64,000 nucleotides of DNA from Planctomicrobium sp051465645. GTDB lineage: Bacteria > Planctomycetota > Planctomycetia > Planctomycetales > Planctomycetaceae. Shown piece by piece: positions 26,034-35,588 of this stretch; position 1 is the first letter of the stretch, and every line of letters begins with the position of its first letter. Under the pieces are notes generated by a model, which was not told the origin of the DNA, ran no database searches, and was given only the letters and a program-made list of their open reading frames with translations. The stretch spans positions 1,550,001 through 1,614,000 of the forward strand of contig NZ_CP195790.1 in NCBI RefSeq assembly GCF_051465645.1, read 5' to 3'. A program made the translations under genes and the position numbers.

Positions 26034-28478
26034 CTACTCTTTTTGCTCACTGAGACCTTCAAGCTGCTTCCTCTTTGCCTCTGGTAGCAATTTGTCGAAG
26101 TGCTGATTCTTCCGATTGAGATCATCCAGCTCCAGCGCTTTGGCAATTGCCGCACTGGCTGGCTTTCCGCTCGCATCCAAAGCGAGTGCGTACAAAGCCC
26201 ACAAAGGGGAATGTTGTGGATATTGCTTCAAACCACGTTCACATGCTGTCACTGCTTCGCTGGCGAATTCAGGATTCGGTTCATTTCGATAGCGATCCAT
26301 CCAGAACTCCGCCCGAATGAATTGTCTCTTGGCAGCAAACGGATCACGCTGATCGGCCAGTTCAAGTTCCTCAATCGACTTATTGAAAAGCGCCGAATTG
26401 CTTCGATCCTGCAACCACCTGTGATGAGCCAGCATTGCCAGTTGCTGGTGCGGTTCTGGAGAAAGCGTATCCGCTGCAGCAGCCTGCTCCAGTAATCGCT
26501 CTACGGCACGCTGATTTCCCTGAGTCAACATCTCGTGCCTCGCTCGATCCAGCAACAGGCTACTGTTCAAGTAAGGAAGCAGCCCAGTCCAGACACAGAG
26601 CACCGTTAATGTGAGTCCTGTGATCGTCGCTCCCAGAAGTGGGACCTGCGAATCGGTGCGAGAATTCCCGACCTCGATTACTTGTGTTGACTCTGATTTT
26701 GAAATCGGTTCTGGCATCGCAAGCAAGAAGAGAAGCAGGAGCAATTGCAGAACCCCCGGCATGCTCAGGCCACCAGCTCCGCAAAGATGCACAAAGATTG
26801 CGATTCCTGCTGCGAGCATGAACGGCCGATCCGGGCCTCGGTCAACAAGTACGAACCGCAAACCAGCGGCAATGACCAGCCAGACAAACATCACGCCGAT
26901 CAAGATGTCATCTGTGAAACCTTCAAACAACCATTCTTCAACGAGAACTGCTCCAAAAGCCGCGACACCCACTAACAGAACATTCTTCCATGCCAACTTG
27001 CGTCCGACGGACTTCGCGACGCTCGCTTCAGAAACAACATTGTCGCCTGTTGGATTCATGCCTAAACGCGTAGAAAGGAGGGGGAGCGCACACCAGACAA
27101 GCCAGCCGATCGCAAGTGCCAACACCCCTACCAAAGCGATCATCCCGCCATGCGCCCACGCGTCCAGCACAAACTGATGAGGGTCCAGAATTTCTTCACT
27201 CGCACCGGGAAGCTTGTGTTTGATGTAGTGCTGGCGGAAATTTCCTGGTCCAACTCCGAAAAGAACGTGTTCACGAATCACACCAAGAGTCGACTGCCAG
27301 TATTCCAAACGATACTGGAGGCTTTTGGGAGCTTCACTCAATACTTCACGATCCAGCCCTCCTAACTTCGCGAGGACAACCACCAGAACAACAAGGCCGA
27401 CAAGAGAGACGCCGACCGCGCGTATTGTCCCGCTGCTCCACTTCGATCGAGCAACACCAAATACAATCCCCAGCCACACGAACGCGACCCCGACACCAAT
27501 CACTGCGGTGCGACTTTTTGTCAGAACCAGACAGGCAACAAGTAACGTCGTCAGCCCCACCACAGCAGCAAGCCTGCCCGGCGTGCGATTCATTCTGACG
27601 ATCTGCACCAGAGAATCGAAGGCGAAAAACAGCCCGACGACCAGTAGTGTGGCAAGGGAATTCGCCAGCGCAAATCGACCAATCGGCTCCACACTCTGCA
27701 TGGCACGATTGATCAGCCCTTTTCGACCATTCTCGTCCAGGGTGAGCAAGTCACCGCCGACCGTCGAAACGAGTTCTGTATATCGACTCTGCTCGACCGA
27801 ACTGAGCACTTCATTCCGTTCGATTCGTGTTCGCAGCTCCAGCACTTCTTTCAGCTCGCAGGCCTGTTGAGGATACCAGACAAAATGCTGCCAGAGTCCA
27901 AGTAGCGCGAGCGCCGCGAATGTGATCAGGAGTGTTACAGGAAGCAGACGGCGGAATGATTCTGAACGCCACTGATCGCGGACCATGAACCACATCACCG
28001 CAATCGAAAGCCATTCCCAAAGACCGTTTAACGCTGCCCGCTTATCTCCGAGTCCTGTCAAGACAACAACCGCGGCAAGACAATTCCCGGCAACGAGCAG
28101 CGTAACTCCAATGTCAGTCCAGTTCCAACGCGGAAACGTCCATCCGGTGTGACGAGAAAGCCACCAGCAGCGCACAGTTGCCAATGCGAACCAGCCTGTC
28201 GCAATCCACAGCGTTTGACCTTGCTCCGCTCCTTCCGTCGGCACCAAGAATCGGGTGAGAATCAGAGCGATTGTCACGACATCCCAGAAGGCCCAGGCGG
28301 AGACCTGAGATCCACCTGATTTCGTCGCCGAAGCCTGTTTTATTCGCCGCGCCGCCACAGAAAGTCCTGTCGAAAACCCGTTCAAATCAAACGCAAATGA
28401 GGAGTCTCCATTGGACAGCATTTCAGAGAGAAGAGAAAGCGTACGAGACCGAGGAGCCCGCACAATCTCCGCAGTCAT
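26034..28478 (-). CDS. O-antigen ligase/Wzy-like membrane protein with C-terminal TPR region
   Basis: About 814 residues from ATG 28478 (GGGGAAT upstream); a TTG at 28514 is the alternative. Twelve or so membrane helices, then a long loop with VIREHVLFGVGPGNFRQHYIKH and LDPHQFVLDAWAHGG, the Wzy_C (O-antigen ligase) signature, then more helices and about 170 soluble residues that read as TPR-like helical pairs (AAAADTLSPEPHQQLAMLAHHRW..., ACERGLKQYPQHSPLWALYALAL). The family transfers or polymerises polysaccharide on lipid or protein acceptors at the outer face of the inner membrane. No surface-polysaccharide cluster surrounds it. Divergent from the DUF1559 gene. Confidence 0.82.
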   Translation of the reverse strand: MTAEIVRAPRSRTLSLLSEMLSNGDSSFAFDLNGFSTGLSVAARRIKQASATKSGGSQVSAWAFWDVVTIALILTRFLVPTEGAEQGQTLWIATGWFALATVRCWWLSRHTGWTFPRWNWTDIGVTLLVAGNCLAAVVVLTGLGDKRAALNGLWEWLSIAVMWFMVRDQWRSESFRRLLPVTLLITFAALALLGLWQHFVWYPQQACELKEVLELRTRIERNEVLSSVEQSRYTELVSTVGGDLLTLDENGRKGLINRAMQSVEPIGRFALANSLATLLVVGLFFAFDSLVQIVRMNRTPGRLAAVVGLTTLLVACLVLTKSRTAVIGVGVAFVWLGIVFGVARSKWSSGTIRAVGVSLVGLVVLVVVLAKLGGLDREVLSEAPKSLQYRLEYWQSTLGVIREHVLFGVGPGNFRQHYIKHKLPGASEEILDPHQFVLDAWAHGGMIALVGVLALAIGWLVWCALPLLSTRLGMNPTGDNVVSEASVAKSVGRKLAWKNVLLVGVAAFGAVLVEEWLFEGFTDDILIGVMFVWLVIAAGLRFVLVDRGPDRPFMLAAGIAIFVHLCGAGGLSMPGVLQLLLLLFLLAMPEPISKSESTQVIEVGNSRTDSQVPLLGATITGLTLTVLCVWTGLLPYLNSSLLLDRARHEMLTQGNQRAVERLLEQAAAADTLSPEPHQQLAMLAHHRWLQDRSNSALFNKSIEELELADQRDPFAAKRQFIRAEFWMDRYRNEPNPEFASEAVTACERGLKQYPQHSPLWALYALALDASGKPASAAIAKALELDDLNRKNQHFDKLLPEAKRKQLEGLSEQKE

Positions 28479-28745
28479 CCCATTCCCCGCAGACAACAAA
28501 TAACTCGGAGTCAATTGACATCGCTATTGACTCCAGTGGTTCGGGGTGTGCCTGTGGGAACATTGCATTTCGACTAACGGTCGATTGCATATTATGGCAC
28601 CTAAAACTTGTAGCAAGCGGAAATCAATTACCGTAGATTTACATAAATTCTCTCAAATCCATGCAGTAATTTCGACAAACTCAATTTCCTCTGAGATCTC
28701 TATCTCTCGTTTTCAGATACCACTCATTTAGTTGGGCCCACGAAC

Positions 28746-29759
28746 ATGAAACAACCACGTACTGACGCGTCGCTTAGGCATGCCGATCGCAAAAGTGCCC
28801 CTTTTGCAAAGTTCAGGGAACATGTTTCGCGGGGGTTCACACTCATTGAACTTTTGGTCGTCATTGCGATTATCGCAATTCTTGTTTCATTGCTTCTCCC
28901 CGCCGTCCAACAAGCTCGCGAAGCAGCCAGACGGTCCAGTTGCAAGAACGCACTGAAGCAATTGGGGCTCTCACTTCATAATTATCTCGATACACATAGC
29001 GTCTTCCCTCCTTCCGAACTTGGAAATGGTGACTGCGTAGCGACGGGCAACGTTCCATCGCATTGTTCGATGAACTTGAACGGCTTCGTTCTTCTTCTCC
29101 CATTTTTGGAACAAACCCCTCTTTACAATAAGTTGAACTTCAACCAAGCGTTTACCACACAAATATCAGGAGGAGGCAATCCATTATGCGGAGCGACAGC
29201 CGCCACTAACATTGCCACTGCTCAGGCGGCCACAAGCGGAATCGCCTCGCTGATCAGTTGCCCTTCAGATGTGACAGCCAGCTATTCAACAGCATACACC
29301 CACCGCACCAGCTACGATTTCATCGTGTACAGAGGCCATACAGAATGCAATCAATGGGTAACTCGCGCGACCGCGTCGCGAACCATGTTTGAAGATGGGA
29401 GCCGATGCCGTACTAGTGATGTTGTTGATGGGATGAGCAACACCTGTATGATGGCCGAGACACTCAAGGGATGCTGCTTGAACGGGAGCAATGCAGAATG
29501 GTATGGTCGTGGCTGGTGTCAGATTGGCCTTACTCTACGTCACAATCCACCAAATCGTTTTGAGCGAGAACCATATAATCCTTCTCAGTATCCGTTGATG
29601 AAACTCGGGGATTGGACCAACACCGGCAGCATGCACACTGGCGGAACACAGATTCTCATGGCAGATGGAGGCGTCCGATTCCTGAGTCAGAACACCGCCG
29701 CTTCAATTAGAACCTCACTTGACCTGATCGCCGACGGCACGGTTTTAGGTGAGTTCTAA
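28746..29759 (+). CDS. DUF1559 domain protein with type IV prepilin-like N-terminus
   Basis: 337 residues. The N-terminus carries the prepilin cleavage/methylation motif RGFTLIELLVVIAIIAIL followed by LLPAVQQAREAARRSSC, and the C-terminus HTGGTQILMADGGVRFLSQN, the H-X9-DG signature that defines DUF1559. These pseudopilin-like secreted proteins occur in dozens of copies in planctomycete genomes; their function is unresolved. ATG 28746 begins the frame. A hairpin about 130 bp downstream and a small lipoprotein gene follow, the common pairing in this phylum. Confidence 0.93.
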   Translation: MKQPRTDASLRHADRKSAPFAKFREHVSRGFTLIELLVVIAIIAILVSLLLPAVQQAREAARRSSCKNALKQLGLSLHNYLDTHSVFPPSELGNGDCVATGNVPSHCSMNLNGFVLLLPFLEQTPLYNKLNFNQAFTTQISGGGNPLCGATAATNIATAQAATSGIASLISCPSDVTASYSTAYTHRTSYDFIVYRGHTECNQWVTRATASRTMFEDGSRCRTSDVVDGMSNTCMMAETLKGCCLNGSNAEWYGRGWCQIGLTLRHNPPNRFEREPYNPSQYPLMKLGDWTNTGSMHTGGTQILMADGGVRFLSQNTAASIRTSLDLIADGTVLGEF

Positions 29760-29886
29760 AACAGGAATCGGCTGTTTGATCGATTCCTACAGAAGCCACT
29801 TCTGACGGCTGTCCAGCAGTTAGACAACTTCTAGTTCAAGCACAGTTTCCGATCGATAGCTCATTCATAGCGCTAAGAACTCAGGA

Positions 29887-29912
29887 GACACCGAAGTTCA
29901 ACTTCCGGTGTC
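29887..29912 (+). terminator. hairpin after the DUF1559 gene
   Basis: GACACCG-AAGT pairs with ACTT-C-CGGTGTC around a 3-nt loop; the tail is only moderately T-rich (TCTTCC), so it may be an attenuator rather than a full terminator. Confidence 0.5.
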
Positions 29913-30027
29913 TCTTCCCTCATAAACACAGGCAACTGTAACTAAGACGAACGTAATCTGTCGTCTTCGTCTCGGCTTCCTCTGGAAAATGCGAATCGCC
30001 AGAGATGCGAAATTTCAAGGGCTCAAT

Positions 30028-30531
30028 ATGAAAACGCAGTTTCCATTCACCAAAAGACTGAAATCCACAGCCTTTATCTGCCTTCTTCTTCTGGGAAATT
30101 TCAGTGGATGCGGATCGCAACCTGATGTTCCAGATTTTTATAAAGAACTGGTTCCAGTCTCTGGTGTCATTACATTTAAGAAGCAGCCACTCGCTGGCGC
30201 AACAGTGACCCTCGTTCCGTTCGGAACCGATGCAGTTCGGGCAGCCTATGGCTTGACTGACGCAGAGGGAAAATTCAGTGTCATGACACCAATCAATGGC
30301 ATCTCGCCAGCAAAAACAAAGGGCGCGGTCCCAGGAACGTATCGTGTTTTGATCAGCAAGATTCAGATGCCAGATGGCACCGATATTCCTGCGGAATTGA
30401 CTCACGCTGACGCAATGCAGCAGGGCGCAAAGGAAATTCTTCCAGCGAAATTCTGGCGCGAGGAAAATTCCGTCCTGACGACTTCAATCCAAAAGGGAAC
30501 AGCTCCCCTCGAACTGAAATTCGACCTTTAA
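30028..30531 (+). CDS. small lipoprotein with transthyretin-like (carboxypeptidase-regulatory-like) domain
   Basis: 167 residues from ATG 30028. A lipoprotein signal peptide (FICLLLLGNFSGC) is followed by VPVSGVITFKKQPLAGATVTLVP and a later TYRVLISKIQ, the pattern of the transthyretin-like Ig fold that planctomycete genomes encode directly after DUF1559 genes. A partner role for the DUF1559 protein is inferred from this recurrent pairing only. The gene converges on bioA with about 10 bp between the stops. Confidence 0.8.
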   Translation: MKTQFPFTKRLKSTAFICLLLLGNFSGCGSQPDVPDFYKELVPVSGVITFKKQPLAGATVTLVPFGTDAVRAAYGLTDAEGKFSVMTPINGISPAKTKGAVPGTYRVLISKIQMPDGTDIPAELTHADAMQQGAKEILPAKFWREENSVLTTSIQKGTAPLELKFDL

Positions 30532-30541
30532 TCATAAGAGA

Positions 30542-31960
30542 TTACGTTGTCGTTTTTGTCACCTCATCGATGCACTCGAGCATGACATCGCAGAGTTTGT
30601 CGATGAGGTGAACTAGCATTGCCGGGGCAGGCATCAGGACAGCAACGTCGCCCAACGGACGGACGATCACTCCGCGTTTTCTTGCCGCCAGAGTGATCAA
30701 GTGGCCTGTTCGTCGCTCTGATGGAAATGGTTCGAGCGTGTCGCGATCACGAACGAGCTCGATCCCGACCATGACCCCCTTCTGTCGCACCTCTGCAACG
30801 TGCGGATGATCCTGTAGGACCGCGAGTCGCTTTTCAATTCGGTCCGCATTCGCTTTGACATTGGCGAGCACGTCGTTTTTGTCAAAGAGTTCCAGCGACG
30901 CCAATCCGGCAGCGCATCCCAGAGGATTCCCGGTGTAGGTGTGCCCATGGAAGAATGTTCTTCCTTCTGATGGAGCACCGAGAAATGCAGAGTAGATCTC
31001 ATCAGTGGCCAACGTCATTGCCAAAGGGAGAATCCCGCCTGTTAACCCTTTCGCCAGGCACATCAGATCCGGTTCAACCTGTTCCTGCTCACAGGCAAAC
31101 ATGGTCCCTGTTCGCCCGAATCCAACGGCAACTTCGTCGGCAATCAACGGGATTCCATACTGCTTCGTTAGTTTGCGAACATGGGCAAGGTAACCGGTGG
31201 GGTGAATCAGCATTCCAGCCGCCCCCTGCACCAACGGTTCAATCACGAACGCTGCAATCTGTGATCCATGTTCTTTCAGGATGCGTTCGACTTCATCAAA
31301 ACAGAACTGAAGATATGCCTCGGCCGACATCGACTCCGGGCGTCGCAGCGCAACAGGAGATGGACAGGAAACCGTCCCGAAAAGCAATGGCCCGTAAACA
31401 CGGTGAAAGAGTTCCATACTTCCGACGCTGACCGATCCAATCGTGTCGCCGTGGTATGCCTGACTGACTGTCGCAAAGATTGTGCGCTGCGTTTCTTTGT
31501 TGGGCTTCTGCCGGTGGTACTGAAACGCGATCTTCAACGCAGCTTCAACAGCGGTTGAGCCACTGTCTGAATAGAACACTTTGTTCAAACCAGAGGGTGT
31601 TCGCTCGACGATTTCTCTGGCGAGTTCGATCGACGGCTGAGAGGAAAGCCCCAGTAATGTGGTGTGACTCACCCGATCCAATTGAGCACGAACTGCTGCA
31701 TCCATCTCTGGCACACGATGACCGTGGACGTTGCACCAGAGTGATGAGATCCCGTCCAGGTAGCGATTTCCCTCAACATCGATCAGATCGAATCCCTCGC
31801 TGTCCGAGATGATCGGTGCATTCTCAGCTTCGTATGCCTGCATGGCAGTAAAAGGGTGCCAGACATGCGTGTTGTCCCATGTGCGGAGCTGATCAGGGGA
31901 TGAAGAATTTGTTGCCACTTGAATCACCTTTTCATTGCACTGATTCATGCTCGGAATCAT
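30542..31960 (-). CDS. bioA: adenosylmethionine-8-amino-7-oxononanoate aminotransferase
   Basis: 472 residues, class III PLP aminotransferase that makes 7,8-diaminopelargonate in biotin synthesis, using S-adenosylmethionine as amino donor. BioA-specific: HVWHPFTAM (about 32-40), DGISSLWCNVHGHRVPE, YSDSGSTAVEAALKIA, QAYHGDTIGSVSVG, ADEVAVGFGRTG, LAKGLTGG with the PLP Lys, and FFHGHTYTGNPLGCAA. ATG 31960 or a nearby ATG 12 bp on. No other bio gene is in the window, so the pathway is dispersed. Confidence 0.94.
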   Translation of the reverse strand: MIPSMNQCNEKVIQVATNSSSPDQLRTWDNTHVWHPFTAMQAYEAENAPIISDSEGFDLIDVEGNRYLDGISSLWCNVHGHRVPEMDAAVRAQLDRVSHTTLLGLSSQPSIELAREIVERTPSGLNKVFYSDSGSTAVEAALKIAFQYHRQKPNKETQRTIFATVSQAYHGDTIGSVSVGSMELFHRVYGPLLFGTVSCPSPVALRRPESMSAEAYLQFCFDEVERILKEHGSQIAAFVIEPLVQGAAGMLIHPTGYLAHVRKLTKQYGIPLIADEVAVGFGRTGTMFACEQEQVEPDLMCLAKGLTGGILPLAMTLATDEIYSAFLGAPSEGRTFFHGHTYTGNPLGCAAGLASLELFDKNDVLANVKANADRIEKRLAVLQDHPHVAEVRQKGVMVGIELVRDRDTLEPFPSERRTGHLITLAARKRGVIVRPLGDVAVLMPAPAMLVHLIDKLCDVMLECIDEVTKTTT

Positions 31961-32108
31961 TCACAGTTGCCGTCTCCCGATCGCAAAGGCGCGTCGCGGA
32001 AACGCTCTATGAATGCCCCTTCGCCAGAGTTCACACTCAGACGACGACAGTTCAGGAATTCGGTACAGTAGAAGACCAGAGGGGAACTTTTCAAAGCAAC
32101 CATGACTC

Positions 32109-33401
32109 GTGACTCACACGATTCCCTCAATTCCGATCTGTTTATCGTCATCACTCATGCATTGGATCAGTGACATTCGATCTGACGACCACCGAACGAA
32201 CCGAAAGTGCCTTCCGGCGTTCGATTCGCAAGTTCACAGGAATCGCTGCTCCGGATTGCACCGATTCAGCCCCTCCGCAGGCCGTCAGACATTTTTGACA
32301 TTTGCTCTGAGTTTCGTCACTGCACTCTTTCTAAGCGGATGCGGAAGTCAGGATGGGGAGCTGACAGTTTCCGAAAATGTCCGATCGCCCAGTTTGCTGA
32401 TGAGCGAGATCTTGAAGTCAGAAGATCGTTCGGCACTCATTCAATGCCCTTTCGAGATCGTCAATGACACATATTCAGATCGCGTTCTGACTCTCAAGGC
32501 CACTGGCTGCTCTTGTTATGGGCTGAACGTCAATGGACAGAAGCTCAAATCTCAGGATTCCTTCTCTGTCAGTTCAGGAAGACATGAGACTGTATTCATA
32601 CAGGCGTTGCCTCCTGACGCGTCTGGCGAGAAGGAGTACACAGCGGAGCTGGCGATAGAAGATCGGGATCTTCGGCGAACGTTTCCCCTTCGATGCACAT
32701 TGCAGGTCTATCGGGACATGCAGTTATCACCGCGTGTGCATACGATTCCAGTTCCACAAACTGCAGCCGTCTCCGAAACACTTCAGGTCATGGTGGAGCA
32801 GATTTACAGGGGGACGCCATCCGATCGACATGAGATCCAGACAATGCGCTGGCCTGAATGGGCAAAAGCGAACTCCATCAAACAAGTTGGTGCAGTCGAA
32901 CCCGTTGAAGAAGGCCTGTGGAGAAAGCAATGGAGGATCGAAGTTCAGCTGACACTCTCACCAGAGGAAGCCGCAACAGTTGTGAGTCGCGCGGATCCCT
33001 GGTCGTTGCCAGTCGCTATTCTCAATGAACGAGGGGAAGAGTCCGCAAGCGACGATCTGCTATTGAACCTGTCAGCACCACGAACGCTGATCTACCCAAG
33101 TCGAATTCTCTTTGGAAGTTTGAACGTCGGAGAGAGTCAGAGACGCAGAATTTTGATCACCAGCGTGATGCAGATTCCCTTTCGCCTCACTGAGATCGAA
33201 AATGGAACCCCGGACTTTTTGAATGTCACACTGCCATCAGAACCCGCTGTAGAACAGCGTCTGGAACTCATTGTGACACCGGCTCAAGCTGGACCATTTT
33301 CAGGTCAACTCAGATTGAAGACGAACCTCGCAAGTCCGGTGGAAATTCTGATTGATGTCTCAGGACGTGCGACCGACAGTTCCGCTGTCCAACAGGACTG
33401 A
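32109..33401 (+). CDS. DUF1573-like lipoprotein
   Basis: 430 residues in the longest frame. A lipobox (ALFLSGCGS, about 73-81) marks a lipoprotein; its signal would start best at the TTG at 32256 (residue 50) or the ATG at 32157, so the first 16-49 residues are doubtful. After it come Ig-like beta domains: FEIVNDTYSDRVLTLKATGCSCYGLNVNGQ resembles the DUF1573 Cys-x-Cys motif, and the last domain ILFGSLNVGESQRRRILITSV is a typical DUF1573/ASH strand pattern. Exported, membrane-tethered, function unknown. Convergent with tsaD. Confidence 0.7.
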   Translation: MTHTIPSIPICLSSSLMHWISDIRSDDHRTNRKCLPAFDSQVHRNRCSGLHRFSPSAGRQTFLTFALSFVTALFLSGCGSQDGELTVSENVRSPSLLMSEILKSEDRSALIQCPFEIVNDTYSDRVLTLKATGCSCYGLNVNGQKLKSQDSFSVSSGRHETVFIQALPPDASGEKEYTAELAIEDRDLRRTFPLRCTLQVYRDMQLSPRVHTIPVPQTAAVSETLQVMVEQIYRGTPSDRHEIQTMRWPEWAKANSIKQVGAVEPVEEGLWRKQWRIEVQLTLSPEEAATVVSRADPWSLPVAILNERGEESASDDLLLNLSAPRTLIYPSRILFGSLNVGESQRRRILITSVMQIPFRLTEIENGTPDFLNVTLPSEPAVEQRLELIVTPAQAGPFSGQLRLKTNLASPVEILIDVSGRATDSSAVQQD

Positions 33402-33429
33402 GATCGGGACGTCGCACTCAGGCATGACA

Positions 33430-34488
33430 CTATGAGTGTCGAACGAGCCCCGGGACGACGTCCACATCAAGACTGGCTGTCTGACCGTTCTCAAGCAGTT
33501 CCCAGGCGATTGCTCCCATCGCGGCGTTGTCAGTACACAATGACAGTGGAGCGATCACAATTTCGACTCGGTCCTTCTTTGCAAGCTCTTCAAGACGCTC
33601 CCGGAGTCGCTGATTTGCCGCAACTCCTCCCCCGATGCAAAGAGTTTTCCGACGATAGCGTTTGAGCGCCTGACGGCATTTGGCAATCAGGATGTCAACG
33701 ACCGCTTCCTGAAAACTTGCTGCGAGATCGGCGATTCGTTCTTCGGTCAATGGAGGCGGCGAAGCCAGCGCGCCGGGTTGGCCCAACGCAGCATATCGCA
33801 CTGCGGTTTTCAGGCCGCTGAAGCTGAAAGCGAGTCGCTCGTCTCGCAGGAATGATCGCGGAAAATTAAACGCCTTCGGGTTTCCGTTCTGAGCCACTTT
33901 CGAAATCCAAGGCCCCCCGGGATAAGGAAGTCCTAGCAGTGCTGCCGCTTTATCAAAAGCCTCGCCTGCGGCATCGTCGATGGTCGACCCGAGAAGTTCG
34001 TATTCAATCGCACTCCGACAATCATACAGGTTCGTGTGACCTCCACTGACCACAAGTCCGATTGCCGGGAAGATGTCTCGTTGAGCCTGCATGCGGCAGG
34101 CATACAAATGAGCGTGAATGTGATTCACAGCGACCAACGGACGATCCAGCACCATCGCCAGAGTCTTGGCCGCAGTCACGCCGACAAGTAACGATCCCAC
34201 CAGACCGGGCTCTGTCATGACAGCGATGGCCGTGAGATCCGAAAGCTTCACATTCGCTCGGCGAAGTGCTTCATCAATGACAGGCAGAATGCGTTCAAGA
34301 TGGGCTCGGGAGGCGATCTCAGGGACCACACCGCCAAATCGAGCGTGTAATTCGTCCTGAGACGCAATGACGCTGCTTAAAACCTGACCGTTCCGATCGA
34401 CAACCGCCGCCGCCGTTTCGTCACACGACGATTCAATTGCGAGTAAAATCGAAGTGACAGAAGCGTCAGGAGTGGATTCGGGAGCCAT
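33430..34488 (-). CDS. tsaD: tRNA N6-adenosine threonylcarbamoyltransferase
   Basis: 352 residues from ATG 34488. TsaD transfers the threonylcarbamoyl group to A37 of ANN-decoding tRNAs with TsaB, TsaE and TsaC. Seen: ILLAIESSCDETAAAVVD at the N-terminus, the metal-binding AVNHIHAHLYA (HxxxH), GLVVSGGHTNLYD, the ASHK-fold phosphate motifs IDDAAGEAFDKAA and LCIGGGVAANQRLRERL, and a C-terminal CTDNAAMGA with the third metal ligand. It lies 139 bp downstream of rsmD on the same strand, so both RNA-modification genes may share a transcript. Confidence 0.96.
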   Translation of the reverse strand: MAPESTPDASVTSILLAIESSCDETAAAVVDRNGQVLSSVIASQDELHARFGGVVPEIASRAHLERILPVIDEALRRANVKLSDLTAIAVMTEPGLVGSLLVGVTAAKTLAMVLDRPLVAVNHIHAHLYACRMQAQRDIFPAIGLVVSGGHTNLYDCRSAIEYELLGSTIDDAAGEAFDKAAALLGLPYPGGPWISKVAQNGNPKAFNFPRSFLRDERLAFSFSGLKTAVRYAALGQPGALASPPPLTEERIADLAASFQEAVVDILIAKCRQALKRYRRKTLCIGGGVAANQRLRERLEELAKKDRVEIVIAPLSLCTDNAAMGAIAWELLENGQTASLDVDVVPGLVRHS

Positions 34489-34626
34489 GACTCTCAAGTT
34501 TGAATAAAGGAACTTGCTTGTAAAAGCTCAAGGACCGTGTCGAGAGATTCAGGAATCGCTCATCAGCAAACGACTGAAGCCTGCTCACCAGTTTGCATTG
34601 CCAGTTCAACGGTCATCATGAAGACG

Positions 34627-35313
34627 TTACGAGGACGAACCGGTTTCGGTGCCGCCATCTGCGTCGCCATCTTCAGTGCTGTCATCAGCAATCTCGTCAG
34701 CAGCAATTTCAGCATCTTGCGGAATTGCATCCGACACTCGACGGCAGATGTCAATTTTCATGTTTGACGTCTCAAGCGACCAGTCAACCACCCATTGAGG
34801 TGGGATGTCATACTTGGCTCGTTCTGGAACCCGAAGAACGAGAGTCGCTCCCTCTGTGCTGACATCAGGTCGAGCGAGCCGAGAGAGAGAAAGCCACAAC
34901 GGAGACCCTTCAACCATCGAAGGAACCATGGCATATGGAGGGTCAAAAAAGATTGCCTGAAACGGTACGAATGCCGGGGCCTTCTTTCCTTTGGGCCGAA
35001 ACGAGCATCGTAGCACATCAGCCGGCCAGACCAATGTTTCATCTTCGCACTTCAAGGCAGCGATATTCTGCCGAAGCAACTGCAATGCAACGCGGTCCTT
35101 CTCAATAAACGTCACGCAACTGGCACCTCGGGACAACGCTTCCATCCCGATTGTCCCGGTACCGGCGAAAACATCGGCAATCCGGGCTCCGATCAACCGC
35201 TTTTCAATGTTCTCAAACAAGGACTCTTTCACCCGATCTGTAATCGGACGAGTCGTCTGGCCTGGACTGGTCAGTAAGATGCGACGGCGGTATTTTCCAG
35301 CAATAATTCTCAT
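34627..35313 (-). CDS. rsmD: 16S rRNA (guanine966-N2)-methyltransferase
   Basis: 228 residues from ATG 35313 (MRIIAGKYRRR, the usual RsmD start; an ATG 9 bp upstream is also in frame). It methylates G966 of 16S rRNA. Motif I VFAGTGTIGMEALSRGA and the N6/N2-methylase motif IFFDPPYAM are clear, as is TRPITDRVKESLFENI. The C-terminal 30 residues after VSDAIPQD are an acidic Asp/Glu/Thr/Ser-rich tail that most RsmD proteins lack. It is divergent from the cation-efflux gene. Confidence 0.93.
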   Translation of the reverse strand: MRIIAGKYRRRILLTSPGQTTRPITDRVKESLFENIEKRLIGARIADVFAGTGTIGMEALSRGASCVTFIEKDRVALQLLRQNIAALKCEDETLVWPADVLRCSFRPKGKKAPAFVPFQAIFFDPPYAMVPSMVEGSPLWLSLSRLARPDVSTEGATLVLRVPERAKYDIPPQWVVDWSLETSNMKIDICRRVSDAIPQDAEIAADEIADDSTEDGDADGGTETGSSS

Positions 35314-35588
35314 GCAGAGCAATCAGCAGAGCGTTTGAAGTGGGCCTCGAAAGTGATTCAGTCCACGCATCAGACTGAATCAGCCGCAAGTTAGCAATAG
35401 ACTCGCTTCAATTTGCGGAGCCCGAGGTCCGAGCTTCTCAGGAACATCATTCAACTTTGATGGAATCGGCGCCTCATTGTCGTGAATATCGTTTGATATA
35501 ATCAAAACCAATTGAGTTTCGAATTTTGTTCGTATCGAGTTTCCCGGCAGCAATAGTCCCCCAGGAATCTTGCTTTCGGCTCGCTTAA

